The notes beneath the pieces were generated by a model. The model saw only the letters and a program-made list of their open reading frames with translations, made no database searches and had not been told where the DNA came from. Positions 1 to 9,077 of a stretch of 64,000 bases of DNA are shown here, one piece after another. The position numbers and the translations under genes are program-made. Source of the DNA: Arachidicoccus ginsenosidivorans. GTDB lineage: Bacteria > Bacteroidota > Bacteroidia > Chitinophagales > Chitinophagaceae. The stretch's first letter is position 1; each line of letters begins with the position of its first letter. The DNA is taken from contig NZ_CP042434.1 in NCBI RefSeq assembly GCF_007971385.1, positions 4,960,001 to 5,024,000 on the forward strand, in the 5' to 3' direction.

Positions 1-66
1 AGTTTCAATACAAACACCTCGCACCTACGCACCTTATATCCTTACTAAATAAAAATCAGATCGTGA

Positions 67-927
67 TTATTTCAACAATTCATTTATTGATGAAACTGAT
101 TTGAAATCGCCTTCAATATTCGTTTTTGGATCAATATTGGCCCTTAACGATTTAATTTTAATGGGATGGGTTAATTTAAAGGTAGCATTATTAATCATTG
201 TCAATTGCAGGCTATCAAAAATTAAGGGCTGCTCAAGATCAACGGTGCTATGGTTTACATGAATTTTTACAGCGCCTATTTTCCCATAAATGTTATTTAA
301 ACTATCTTCAGTAGCTTGGGTGGTATCTCTTAAATACACGTCCTTTCCTTTATTCCCTGCAATGACAGTGTCTGGCACACTGTGAAAGACCAAGGTTTGC
401 GTTCCTAATGCTAGAATAGCTCCATGGTCGAGAAAAAACTCAGCCGGGCTTAATTTAGATATTTGCAGAGGCTTATCCAAGGATGGGTATCTTAAATGAC
501 AATTATTTGCATAAATCGGGAGATTATCAGGTAAGTTCAAACGAATTTTAGTGAAATGATCTTCTACATATCTTATTCTTGCATTATTTGCATTAATATA
601 TTTGAACACCAGTGTATCTGCGATTTGAGTGATTTCCACACTATCCGCTGCTCGATTTCGGGTAATTTCATAGTTCGCTAAGTCACCATGTATTATCGTT
701 GCACTTAGCAAATCTGTATAATCACCTCCAATCAGTTTTATGGCCTTTACACCGCTTAGACTGCCCTTGATATCAAGTTCAGGATGTTCAATTCTAACAG
801 TTGGCTTTTCATATTCAAAATCGCCTGTTTTTATTTTATGCAGGTAGATCTGGGCGACCAATAGTGGAATGGCTACCGTTAACACCAAAATCAGGATTAA
901 AATTTTATTGCTGTTTTTGATCTTCAT
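67..927 (-). CDS. hypothetical membrane-anchored or exported protein, adhesin-like repeats
   Basis: This 286-residue protein starts with one hydrophobic segment (about residues 7-27), so it is probably anchored or exported with the bulk outside the cytoplasm. The rest is rich in short beta-strand-like stretches with alternating hydrophobic and polar residues. That pattern resembles the right-handed beta-helix folds of DUF2807-type putative auto-transporter adhesins, but I cannot assign it firmly. It is the last gene of a minus-strand cluster after the GntR regulator (43 bp gap), the permease and the ATPase. A role linked to that ABC exporter or to the envelope is inferred from position only. 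Confidence 0.6.
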   Translation of the reverse strand: MKIKNSNKILILILVLTVAIPLLVAQIYLHKIKTGDFEYEKPTVRIEHPELDIKGSLSGVKAIKLIGGDYTDLLSATIIHGDLANYEITRNRAADSVEITQIADTLVFKYINANNARIRYVEDHFTKIRLNLPDNLPIYANNCHLRYPSLDKPLQISKLSPAEFFLDHGAILALGTQTLVFHSVPDTVIAGNKGKDVYLRDTTQATEDSLNNIYGKIGAVKIHVNHSTVDLEQPLIFDSLQLTMINNATFKLTHPIKIKSLRANIDPKTNIEGDFKSVSSINELLK

Positions 928-969
928 GGCTGATTTATTATTTTTTTGATAAATGATGCAGATTTCAGA

Positions 970-1368
970 TTAGGAAGCATCTGCATCTGTAGTTGAAACA
1001 TAATTTTTGATAAATTGCTCGAGTGGCTTTTTAAGGTCTTCCACCCCCATCTTAAGTAAAAACATCGTCTTAAAGACTTGTGGCAATGCTTTAGAGGTGA
1101 ATTCCTGCTGCAGGTAGCTGAGTGCCTTATCCTGCCCCTTGCTATCTACAAAATTGCCGATTCCGCGTTTATCAAAAATTATTTGTTCATTTTTTAGGAC
1201 CTCATAACTGCGCATCACGGTATTGGGATTCACCTCTAGGGCTACCCCCAATTCCCGGACACTGGGTATTTTCTCGCCAACTGGCCACTCTCCAAGAATA
1301 ATTTGTTCACAGACATATTCCACGATCTGCAAATAAATGGCCTGGCTGCTATTTTCAAAATGCATCAT
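970..1368 (-). CDS. GntR family transcriptional regulator, YtrA type
   Basis: A 132-residue regulator with the N-terminal GntR winged helix (about residues 10-75, containing EKIPSVRELGVALEVNPN). It has only a short helical tail, as in the YtrA subfamily, which lacks a large effector domain. YtrA-type regulators normally sit in the ABC transporter operons they repress. Here the gene follows the permease by 11 bp and the ATPase lies before that, which fits autoregulation of the cluster. The inducer is unknown; cell-envelope stress or antibiotics are typical for the family. Confidence 0.88.
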   Translation of the reverse strand: MMHFENSSQAIYLQIVEYVCEQIILGEWPVGEKIPSVRELGVALEVNPNTVMRSYEVLKNEQIIFDKRGIGNFVDSKGQDKALSYLQQEFTSKALPQVFKTMFLLKMGVEDLKKPLEQFIKNYVSTTDADAS

Positions 1369-1379
1369 TTTCTTAGCTT

Positions 1380-2177
1380 TTAAATTTCTTTTTCTCTTAA
1401 TCTAAACCAGGCCACCAGCCAAAACAAAGGCGCCCACCCTAATAGCAGCAGCCATTTGAGTATAAAAACCAATGCAGGTGGCAACCGATAAATTTTCGCA
1501 GGTAAGCTTAAGCCTAAAGAGTGTAATGAAGCTCCTGTGCCATAGTATCCTCTTAATAGGCCATGCTGAATACTATTTATGTAATACCCCAAAAACAAAA
1601 TAAAAAGAACCAGAACAATCGTTGTAAGGATAAACGAAAAACGCTTAAAATAAATGGAGCCTGCTAAAAACAGGGCTTGGACCCCAAAGAAGATTGTAAT
1701 AAGGTAGTTTTTGGCTACCATAAATTCGCGTGGATGCTCCCAGTCCAATGGTTCAAAGCTGTATTTATAAGGCTCCGCCTGAACCCTGCTTTTAACGATC
1801 AGCTCAAAGATTTCTGACATAGCGTAAAAACAAAGACTGTAGATGATGGTAAAAAATATCAGATTGTAGAAAATATGGGTTAATAGCTTCTCAAAATGAC
1901 TGGCGGGAAGACTTAGATAAGCAATACCCCGCTCCTTTTTTTGCAACGCATCAAAAGCACCGCTGGCAAAAATGGCACCAACGAGGAAAAGACCGATTAG
2001 GTAAAGTATGCACTCTGAATAGGCTTGATAATGGGTTCCATTAACCAGCAAAAACATAAAAGAGATCGCAATTACGCCTAAAAGTGATAAGGAGCCAAAT
2101 AAAAAGAATTTACTGTTTTCTATCCAGTGCCGCCGCATTAATAGCCACCACCGCTTAAAACTAAATATCTGATTCAT
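1380..2177 (-). CDS. ABC transporter permease (ABC-2 type)
   Basis: A 265-residue integral membrane protein with about six hydrophobic segments and no soluble domain. It ends in a basic RLREKEI tail. It lies 54 bp downstream of an ABC ATPase and 11 bp upstream of a YtrA-type regulator, so it is the membrane half of a small exporter. The length and topology fit Bacteroidota ABC-2 permeases of unknown substrate. Export of a peptide, lipid or drug is inference. Confidence 0.8.
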   Translation of the reverse strand: MNQIFSFKRWWLLMRRHWIENSKFFLFGSLSLLGVIAISFMFLLVNGTHYQAYSECILYLIGLFLVGAIFASGAFDALQKKERGIAYLSLPASHFEKLLTHIFYNLIFFTIIYSLCFYAMSEIFELIVKSRVQAEPYKYSFEPLDWEHPREFMVAKNYLITIFFGVQALFLAGSIYFKRFSFILTTIVLVLFILFLGYYINSIQHGLLRGYYGTGASLHSLGLSLPAKIYRLPPALVFILKWLLLLGWAPLFWLVAWFRLREKEI

Positions 2178-2231
2178 ATTATTGGATTAATAAGATTTTA
2201 AAATTTGAATTTTGACATCATAGTTATGGTA

Positions 2232-3077
2232 TTAGTTAACCCCAGCAAAGGCAGCATTGATCGCTGGCCCTTTTAAATTGACTGCTTTATAAAGCATTTC
2301 TAGGTCAATTTTGCCTGTATTATCCTCTCCAGCTTCTACCCTTTTGATAAATGCCTGGCCAGTCAATGCCCCTTCTTTATAGATGGTATCTTCAGGTAAC
2401 GCCTTTTCAAAACTAAAACCAAACTGAAGTACGCGTTGAATTTCTTCAATATTATGATGGAATTGGATATTGCCATTATCCAAAATGGTAATAAAATCAA
2501 TGAGCGTTTCCAGATCTCTTACCTGATGGGTACTGATAATAATACATTTGTCTTCGGTTGCGACCCCAGCCATTACTTTTCTAAACTGGCTTTTACTCAT
2601 AATATCCAATCCATTGGTGGGTTCATCCATCAGCAGTAAACGCGTATTACAAGCCAATGCAAAGGCAATTAATACCTTTTTCTTTTGGCCATAGCTCATC
2701 TGGTCAAGGTTATTCCCTCTGGGGATTTCAAATTCTTTTAGATATTGCCAAAATTGCTCCTGATTAAAGGCTGGATAAAAGGGCGCATTGCATGTAACAT
2801 ACTTTTCTACAGATACGCCTGGAAAATAAAATTCTTCAGCCACCATAAATACATCCTGCAAAAAGGCAGGCCGTCTTTTGGATGGGTTATACCCAAATAC
2901 ATCTACAACACCCTTATCTGGAAATAAAAGACCCATCATGGTTCTAAGTAAGGTAGATTTTCCGGTTCCGTTTTTACCGAGCAGCCCATAAATATGACCT
3001 GGTTCAAATTCTATGCTCAGTGCTTCAAAGACAGCTCTGTTTTTATACGCAAATCCCAAAGACTCAATTTTAATCAT
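2232..3077 (-). CDS. ABC transporter ATP-binding protein
   Basis: A 281-residue ABC ATPase. Walker A is GKNGTGKS at residues 34-41, the signature is MSYGQKKK near 127-134, Walker B is LLLMDEP near 147-153, and a switch histidine follows in ISTHQ. The signature reads SYGQ rather than SGGQ, as often in exporters of the bacteriocin or YtrB type. The roughly 60 residues after the core have no motif I recognise. It is the first gene of the minus-strand cluster ATPase, permease, GntR regulator, membrane-anchored protein, and probably powers the adjacent permease. Confidence 0.9.
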   Translation of the reverse strand: MIKIESLGFAYKNRAVFEALSIEFEPGHIYGLLGKNGTGKSTLLRTMMGLLFPDKGVVDVFGYNPSKRRPAFLQDVFMVAEEFYFPGVSVEKYVTCNAPFYPAFNQEQFWQYLKEFEIPRGNNLDQMSYGQKKKVLIAFALACNTRLLLMDEPTNGLDIMSKSQFRKVMAGVATEDKCIIISTHQVRDLETLIDFITILDNGNIQFHHNIEEIQRVLQFGFSFEKALPEDTIYKEGALTGQAFIKRVEAGEDNTGKIDLEMLYKAVNLKGPAINAAFAGVN

Positions 3078-3259
3078 GATATCAGTATTTGAGTGTATTA
3101 GTTTAATAGTACACTACAAATGTAAACAACAAATTATCAATTCACCAAATTTAATTTTAAAAGAAAGTCTTGGATGGAATAATAATCGGTTTAATTTATA
3201 AAGACATATGGGCTCAATGTATTGAATTATAAAGTGTTATATCGACTAAACAGGTGCAA

Positions 3260-3315
3260 ATAGACTTTAAACTAAAAGCGCCGCTGAAATGCGGCAATTT
3301 TAGTTTAAAGTCTAT
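3260..3315 (-). terminator. long hairpin, likely rho-independent terminator after the MFS gene
   Basis: Perfect 18-bp inverted repeat: arm 3260-3277 (ATAGACTTTAAACTAAAA) pairs with 3298-3315. It encloses a second 5-bp GC stem (GCCGC 3280-3284 with GCGGC 3291-3295). It lies just beyond the stop of the minus-strand MFS gene (ends 3366) and before the ABC operon start (3077), so it should separate the two transcription units. The A/T-rich outer stem can act in both directions. Confidence 0.75.
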
Positions 3316-3365
3316 ATAAACGATCCAATCATCAGCAAAGTAATAATTTTTCAATGTCAATCGGC

Positions 3366-4640
3366 TTATTTTGCTCGCCTGGGATGATGTTCCAGATTGG
3401 GTAAAAAACCGGTAATCATACCTAGGAGTGGCAAAAAAGCACAAAGATGGAAAATATATTCAATGCTGGTTCTATCAGCCAACCAGCCAAGAAAAGCTGA
3501 TCCGATCCCTCCCATCCCAAAAGCAAAACCGAAGAACAGTCCGGCGATCATCCCAACTTTACCAGGTACCAGATCTGTGGCATAAACCAGGATAGCCGAA
3601 AAGGCAGAGGAAAGAATCAGCCCAATTAAAATGGCCAGAATGATCGTCCAACTTAGGTTTACATAGGGCAGTAACATAGTAAAAGGTGCTACGCCTAATA
3701 TGGAAATCCAGATGATATATTTTCTGCCAAACCGGTCGCCTAAAGAACCTCCCATAACGGTACCAACGGCTACCGCCCCCAGAAAAGCAAATAAATATAA
3801 CTGAGAGGCCTGCACTGAAACATTAAATTTCTCAATAAGATAAAACGTAAAATAACTGGTCATGCTGGCCATATAGAAATACTTGGAAAAGATCAATACT
3901 AGTAAAATGACAATCGACCACCCTACCCTTTTTTTAGAAAGATGGGGCATTGCATCCAAAATGGCCGTTTTGGGCTTCTTTTTGGCTGCCCTTAAATTAT
4001 TCTGATACCATTTACCTACCCGGATCAAAAATGCCATGCCAATAATGGCGGCTAACGCAAACCAAATGATATAAAACTGCCCGAATGGCACGACAATCAC
4101 CGCTGCCAGCAGCGGTCCAATTGCGCTACCTGTATTGCCACCCACCTGAAAAATGGATTGAGCAAGCCCTTTTTTACCTCCGGATGCAAGGTGTGCCACC
4201 CTGGAAGATTCTGGATGAAATACCGAAGAGCCCAGACCGATTAAGGCTACCGAGAGTAAAATCAAATAAAAACTAGAGGCAAAGGATAAAGCGACCAGTC
4301 CCAGCAAAGTAAAGCCCATTCCTATTGATAAGGAGAATGGCCGGGGCTTCTTATCCGTATAATGCCCCACGAAAGGCTGCAATAAAGAAGCCGTCATTTG
4401 AAAAGTAAGGGTTATCAACCCAATTTGGGTAAAAGATAAATGGTAATTATCCTTTAAAATGGGATAGATCGCAGGGATGACTGACTGCATCATGTCATTG
4501 AGCAGATGGGTAAAACTAATGGTGAACAGTATTGCAAATACCGTCTTCTCTACCACTGCTTTTGCAGTATTTTGCTCATATGAAACACTACCGTTTATGG
4601 CAGGTTCAATTTTAGGAATCTCTTGTTTTCTATTTTGCAT
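3366..4640 (-). CDS. MFS efflux transporter, fosmidomycin-resistance (Fsr) type
   Basis: A 424-residue protein with about 12 membrane segments. Features seen include an N-terminal HLLNDMMQSVIPAIYP stretch, a GHYTDKKPRP loop between helices 2 and 3 (MFS motif A position), and GSSVFHPESSR, a sequence typical of the Fsr branch of drug-efflux MFS proteins. The hydrophilic N-terminus (about 30 residues) is cytoplasmic. It is monocistronic as far as can be seen, with a strong hairpin after its stop. Fsr proteins export fosmidomycin in E. coli; the substrate here is not known. Confidence 0.87.
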   Translation of the reverse strand: MQNRKQEIPKIEPAINGSVSYEQNTAKAVVEKTVFAILFTISFTHLLNDMMQSVIPAIYPILKDNYHLSFTQIGLITLTFQMTASLLQPFVGHYTDKKPRPFSLSIGMGFTLLGLVALSFASSFYLILLSVALIGLGSSVFHPESSRVAHLASGGKKGLAQSIFQVGGNTGSAIGPLLAAVIVVPFGQFYIIWFALAAIIGMAFLIRVGKWYQNNLRAAKKKPKTAILDAMPHLSKKRVGWSIVILLVLIFSKYFYMASMTSYFTFYLIEKFNVSVQASQLYLFAFLGAVAVGTVMGGSLGDRFGRKYIIWISILGVAPFTMLLPYVNLSWTIILAILIGLILSSAFSAILVYATDLVPGKVGMIAGLFFGFAFGMGGIGSAFLGWLADRTSIEYIFHLCAFLPLLGMITGFLPNLEHHPRRAK

Positions 4641-4731
4641 TGGGGAAAAATGTAAAATTTGTTTGTAGTTACACAGATCAATAAAAAATTAAAACAGGCC
4701 AATGAAGATTTAATCTTCCTAAAAAAACGCC

Positions 4732-5409
4732 TTACCCATGATCAATAATGGCAATGGCCATATTCCAGGCGGCTTCTGATTGCCCCTTGCGAATGTGTTT
4801 TAACAGCTCTTCATGCATGTGTTGTGTTTGGATAAAAGAGCTGGTGTCCAGGTTTACTTTCATAAACCAGGACTCCATATGTGCAGCCACCGCCTTATAT
4901 AAATCCAAGAGAATTTCATTTCCTGATGCCTCCGCCAAGGCTACATGAAACTGAATATCTGCTGCAATACTTCCAGGTAAATCACCTGTAGTGGCAGCCT
5001 TTTTGCGTGCATCCAAAAATCCTTTCATCTTTTGTATATCTGAATCCACACAATTTTGTGCGGCCTTTTGCGCAATTTTGATTTCTAAAAGCTTTCTGAC
5101 CTCATCCAACTCGCCATAATCTGCCCTTTTGAGCCTTGTGCCCAAAGGTTCGCGATCCGCTATTTGATTTTCCACAAAAGTGCCCACTCCCTGTTGCACG
5201 CTCAAAAGCCCGCTGTTCACTAAAATTTTAATGGCTTCTCTTATAGAGGAACGACCTACTCCGAAGGCTTTCATTAGGTTCGGTTCAGTGGGCAACTTAT
5301 CTCCTACTTTATATACGCCAGCACTAATTTGCTGTTGCAGGCCAGCTGCCACTTCATCGGCTAATGACCTTTTTTGAATGACAGTGTTCATATCTCGATT
5401 GAATAGCAT
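4732..5409 (-). CDS. FadR/GntR family regulator with FCD ligand-binding domain
   Basis: 225 residues: an N-terminal GntR winged helix (about residues 12-80, with LPTEPNLMKAFGVGRSSIRE) followed by an all-helical FCD domain (about 90-220), which in the family binds small carboxylates or sugar acids, often through a metal. A second possible start is the Met at residue 7, which would remove MLFNRD. It ends 91 bp upstream of the start of the MFS gene on the same strand, so control of that exporter is possible but unproven. Confidence 0.88.
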   Translation of the reverse strand: MLFNRDMNTVIQKRSLADEVAAGLQQQISAGVYKVGDKLPTEPNLMKAFGVGRSSIREAIKILVNSGLLSVQQGVGTFVENQIADREPLGTRLKRADYGELDEVRKLLEIKIAQKAAQNCVDSDIQKMKGFLDARKKAATTGDLPGSIAADIQFHVALAEASGNEILLDLYKAVAAHMESWFMKVNLDTSSFIQTQHMHEELLKHIRKGQSEAAWNMAIAIIDHG

Positions 5410-5748
5410 TTTATTTAATGAATCATCATATCATCAGATGAATTTACAAAACTAAGTATAATTTTGGGAAATGCAGTTTTCAAAATTAAAAATCGCAGTT
5501 TGTCGCGTTAAATATGGTATATTCGTAATGCAAAGAATGCATTACAGCAGGGACATCTTGGTTCTAATTATTTCTTTAATGTCATGTCCCCCTTTTGGCA
5601 TTGCTTATATTCAGACAGCAGAACATCCAAAATATAAAAAAATAAGGGCAATTGCTGAGAGAAGATCAAACGTAATCCAATTTTACTCTTTGGAGTTTTG
5701 TTTACAAAGCAGTAAGATCAACCCAATTATTCAACGCTAAATTTTGCA
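5410..5748. other. intergenic region without a supported gene
   Basis: About 340 bp between the divergent FadR-type regulator and the DUF4345 gene. An open frame on the plus strand (5471-5740, 89 codons) has mixed, cysteine-rich composition with no recognisable domain, and I do not support it as a gene. The region must hold promoters for both flanking genes, but no clear Bacteroidota TTTG / TAnnTTTG pair was identified. Confidence 0.4.
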
Positions 5749-6123
5749 ATGATGGATATCGCCATTAAATCAATACTCACACTAATAAGTATCATCTGCT
5801 TTTTGGGTGGGTTTAATGTGTTATTGAAAGGTGCAGCTAAATTTTTACCGACAAATACGCCGCCGCAACCCATACTGGATAACCTGCTACGGTTTTTGTC
5901 GGGTATTTATATTGGTATGGGCTTTTTATGCGTCTGGGCTGCCTTTAGGGTAGACCAATCAGACTATCTGGTTTATTTTTTAGGCGTTATTGTCCTATGC
6001 TCTGGTCTTGGCAGGCTCTATTCGAGGCTCAAAATACAATCAAGTAGTAGTTATCTGCAATCTATGATGGTATTGGAAATCCTACTGGGTTTATCACTTA
6101 TTATACTTCGGTATTGCAGGTAA
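5749..6123 (+). CDS. DUF4345 domain-containing membrane protein
   Basis: A 124-residue integral membrane protein with about four hydrophobic helices. The central RFLSGIYIGMGFLCVWAAFR stretch matches the usual pattern of DUF4345 proteins, which are small four-helix membrane proteins of unknown function. It starts MMDIAIK; the second Met is an equally good start. It is convergent with the YggS gene, whose stop lies 28 bp away. Confidence 0.75.
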   Translation: MMDIAIKSILTLISIICFLGGFNVLLKGAAKFLPTNTPPQPILDNLLRFLSGIYIGMGFLCVWAAFRVDQSDYLVYFLGVIVLCSGLGRLYSRLKIQSSSSYLQSMMVLEILLGLSLIILRYCR

Positions 6124-6151
6124 TCATGCTACCGATTTAATTATTGGCTGC

Positions 6152-6889
6152 TTATCTACCTTTGCTTTCGTTCCAATAAAAACTATCGGGATATTGCCTT
6201 TTTCCAAATACGGCCGTTCCGACTCTAACAATCGTTGCGCCCTCTTCTATGGCCACTTCCAAATCTGAGCTCATTCCCATAGAGAGTTCCTGCATTTGCA
6301 CACCAGTAATATTTAAACCAGCGATTTGATCCTTTAATTGGCTAAGTAATTGAAAACAGGGTCTGACCTTAGCAGCATCCGCGCTAAATAGTCCAATAGT
6401 CATCAGCCCTTTGATCCTTAAACGATCCAGACAGGCTATCTTTTGAACCAGCATAATTGCCTGATCGGGCGGTACACCAAATTTACTGACCTCTCCTGAA
6501 GTATTCACTTGAATTAGCACGTCCAGGTATTTATTTTCCAAGACCAGTCGATGTTGCAGTTTTTCGCCAAGTTCCAAACGGTCAAGGGAGTGCAGGCAGG
6601 TGATATTGTATTTTAGGAGTTCTTTTACTTTATTGGTTTGCAAGTGACCGATAAAATGACTTTCATGCGCTACCTCCTGTAGGTCGTTAAATTTTTCTTT
6701 TACCTCCTGAATCTTATTTTCTGCAATAAGACGGCAACCGGCCGTAATGGCTGCTTTAATTCTATCGGCAGATACTGTTTTTGTGGCTAAAAGTAATTTT
6801 ACGTCTGTCGGCTTCCGGCTACTGTTTTTACAGGCTGTGTCTATGCGACGCCTGATCTTTTCAATATTGTGTTGTAAACCCTCTTCCAT
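6152..6889 (-). CDS. yggS: YggS family pyridoxal phosphate homeostasis protein
   Basis: A 245-residue PLP-binding TIM-barrel protein. The PLP lysine is in the motif LLLATKTVS (Lys37). Other conserved pieces are IGHLQTNKVKELL, SLDRLELGEKL, QVNTSGEVSKFG, LMTIG and LSMGMSSDLEVAIEEGATIVRVGTAVFG, all in the family order. YggS/PROSC proteins have no known catalytic reaction but maintain PLP homeostasis. The length is normal and the gene looks intact. Confidence 0.95.
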   Translation of the reverse strand: MEEGLQHNIEKIRRRIDTACKNSSRKPTDVKLLLATKTVSADRIKAAITAGCRLIAENKIQEVKEKFNDLQEVAHESHFIGHLQTNKVKELLKYNITCLHSLDRLELGEKLQHRLVLENKYLDVLIQVNTSGEVSKFGVPPDQAIMLVQKIACLDRLRIKGLMTIGLFSADAAKVRPCFQLLSQLKDQIAGLNITGVQMQELSMGMSSDLEVAIEEGATIVRVGTAVFGKRQYPDSFYWNESKGR

Positions 6890-7226
6890 TTTTAAAGACC
6901 GAAATTTTCTGTAAACTCCTCAAAACGAGGACACAAAGTTAAGTCTTTTCCTCCAACTGTTTAAAAATAGCAGCGCAACTGCTTATTGGAGGCCATCATT
7001 GGGTAAAACAAGATTAAATTATGCTTATTTTGACAAACGGCGCCAAATCAACTCATTAAAACCAAATACTATTTTGTGTTTGTTGAAAAAAAAGAGTTAT
7101 AAATAAAATAATTCACAATGTAAGTAATGGAAAATCATTTTATTATAATTTTGATGTAAATATTGTAGCTGAACAATTAGGGGTTGAAAAAAATAACTTA
7201 AATTGCAGCAACAAACAAACAACCCA

Positions 7227-7577
7227 ATGGAACCTCCAGGCCTTGTTCTATTATTAAGTTTGCCGAAACTAAAAAGCGAACTCAATAGACATGCTGGTGG
7301 AATTAGTTGAACCTTTAAACGACATGAAAATGCTTTTTGGAAAGAAAAAAATCAGGAACGGGAGGATACAGGACAACAACAAGGCTTTAATAATGGAGCT
7401 GAAAATCCATTTTTAAAGCCAGGGGATATTATTCGCCTTCGTTCAAGGGACGGCAAATTTCAGGTGGCGTCTACGGATCATGATGGTTTTACTGTATTAA
7501 GCTATCCGGCAAAACGGCACTCATCATCGCCCATCAGGTGCCAATGGGAGGATTTCAGGCATTGGTCCAGGCAATAA
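7227..7577 (+). pseudogene. interrupted small ORF with a C-terminal DUF2158/YodC-like stretch
   Basis: One plus-strand frame runs from ATG 7227 to TAA 7575 with a single internal TGA at 7308 after 27 codons. The second part (about 88 codons) holds KPGDIIRLRSRDGKFQV and SPIRCQWED, faintly like the small SH3-like DUF2158/YodC proteins, which have GDVVxLKSGG and a late CxW motif. A second frame is open across the TGA (about 7290-7416), so a frameshift rather than a true stop is possible. I regard it as a decayed or mis-sequenced small gene; function unknown. Confidence 0.3.
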
Positions 7578-7667
7578 TGTAAGTTTTAGGCCTATTTTTT
7601 CAATATGATCATATTTGTTTTGTTATTTAAATGGCTTTTTCCTCACTGAATTGAAGACTAAAAAAGG

Positions 7668-7707
7668 AAAACCGCTCATCAGTTGTAAAAATCTGATGAG
7701 CGGTTTT
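7668..7707. terminator. bidirectional rho-independent terminator
   Basis: Perfect 15-bp inverted repeat: AAAACCGCTCATCAG (7668-7682), a 10-nt loop, then CTGATGAGCGGTTTT (7693-7707). A T-run follows on the plus strand (CTTTTTT from 7709), and a T-run also follows on the minus strand. It lies 80 bp past the stop of the minus-strand DUF1080 gene and about 90 bp past the plus-strand fragment ending at 7577, so it can end both units. Confidence 0.85.
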
Positions 7708-7786
7708 ACTTTTTTATGGATGCTTGTTAATGCTAATCTAGATTTCAGATTATTTGTTTTTTCATTGTTGGCAGACGTGCTACTTA

Positions 7787-8506
7787 TTATAGTTGACGAA
7801 TCTTTATATTTCTCCAGGCGCTAGAACCGGGATGTTGTTGCAAGGCTATGTGCCCTTTAGCGATTTTGCCAAAATCAGCAAATTCCTTATTTGCAAATTT
7901 GCTGTTTGCGACCATTTTATTCCATTCAGCACTTCCCATCTGGCCTTCAAAAGTTTTGATGCCGTTTAGATAAAATGTCAGGTGCCCTTTGTTTTGAATA
8001 ATACGGACCTTGTTCCAACCACCGACTGGAACTGGCTTGGAAACTGTAGCGTCTCCAGACATATCATAAAGGCATCCTGCCAAATGATTCTGTTTCTTAT
8101 TGTCATCCGCATCAATATTATCCAGGACCTGCATTTCTGGGCCTGTCAGATAAGTAGCTCCATATTTTGGATCTTCCTGAACATCGAATATAATACCACT
8201 ATTACCCCCTTTGGAAATTTTCCATTCCAGATTCAGCTCAAAATTTTCATATTCGTCATTGGTTACAATATCACCGCCACCTGAGGCCGGCTGTGTAGGA
8301 TCAAAAATCAAATTGCCGTCTTTAACCTGCCACTTGGAACCAACAGTATCTTTAAGATAGGTATGCCATCCTTCGGTGTTTTTGCCATTAAAAAGTAGTT
8401 TCCAGCCGGCTTTCTTTTCCTTTTTTGTAAGGGTATTTGGCTTTTGGGCCAAAACAACTGAACCAGTAAAGGCGAAAAACGCCCCGATGAGAAGTAGTTT
8501 TTTCAT
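7787..8506 (-). CDS. exported DUF1080 (3-keto-disaccharide hydrolase-like) protein
   Basis: 239 residues with an N-terminal signal peptide (MKKLLLIGAFFAFTGSVVLA, cleavage predicted after Ala20). It is followed by a DUF1080 concanavalin-like beta-sandwich: WKLLFNGKNTEGWH near the start, SGGGDIVTNDEYENFELNLEWK, GGNSGIIFDV, GPEMQVLDN, and the C-terminal GHIALQQHPGSSAWRNIKIR. DUF1080 proteins are abundant periplasmic or surface proteins of Bacteroidota and Planctomycetes; some hydrolyse 3-keto-glycosides. It is a single gene with a terminator on its downstream side. The substrate is not predictable. Confidence 0.92.
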   Translation of the reverse strand: MKKLLLIGAFFAFTGSVVLAQKPNTLTKKEKKAGWKLLFNGKNTEGWHTYLKDTVGSKWQVKDGNLIFDPTQPASGGGDIVTNDEYENFELNLEWKISKGGNSGIIFDVQEDPKYGATYLTGPEMQVLDNIDADDNKKQNHLAGCLYDMSGDATVSKPVPVGGWNKVRIIQNKGHLTFYLNGIKTFEGQMGSAEWNKMVANSKFANKEFADFGKIAKGHIALQQHPGSSAWRNIKIRQL

Positions 8507-9077
8507 TTTATTATTTATTTTTTTAAGGTCGACAATAGGTCTTTTCTATACGGTAACACGGATTACTCAGTTATAACAGATTTGCACCTGCAATTAGAAT
8601 ATTCATGTTATCGCCACTAAAATAATAAAACTATTTTGGAGTCTTGCGACAATAATTGATTTTTAGATTGCTATGTAGTTTGATTTGAAATTAATTAACA
8701 ATTGGATGGCAATTTGGATGGTCTGCCGAGTTCGTTTTTGCCTTTGTGTAATAAAGGCTTATTCAAAAAACGGAAAAAAATTTAAAATGGTCTGATTTTG
8801 GTTTAGTTAGGTGGGTAAGCCTGCCTGTAGTCCACCAGGCAACGTTTCGTATAAGGAAACGTTACATATAGTACAGGTTAAACTAAAATTAGACGAAGAC
8901 CTCTTATAAATAAACATCTTTACCCTTATTGACGTCCCATGATGCAACAAAGACCCCATATGAGGCAAAAATCCTCAAATTACAATTTGATCCAAGGATC
9001 AAAAATGGACAGGCATTTTGGACATTGCCAGGCATGTACCTATTATACTACTAGCAACAGACCAATCCCAAATAATC
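8507..9077. other. intergenic region upstream of the outer membrane barrel gene
   Basis: About 570 bp between divergent genes. It contains a perfect 8-bp inverted repeat AACGTTTC (8841-8848) / GAAACGTT (8856-8863) with a 7-nt loop. An ATG-less plus-strand open frame of about 50 codons (8902-9053) reads plausibly as protein (TPYEAKILKLQFDPR) but cannot be assigned. No gene is supported. Confidence 0.4.

Noticed and set aside
5471..5740. Plus-strand 89-codon frame between divergent genes
   Set aside because: No recognisable domain, mixed composition, and it fills the expected promoter region of two genes.
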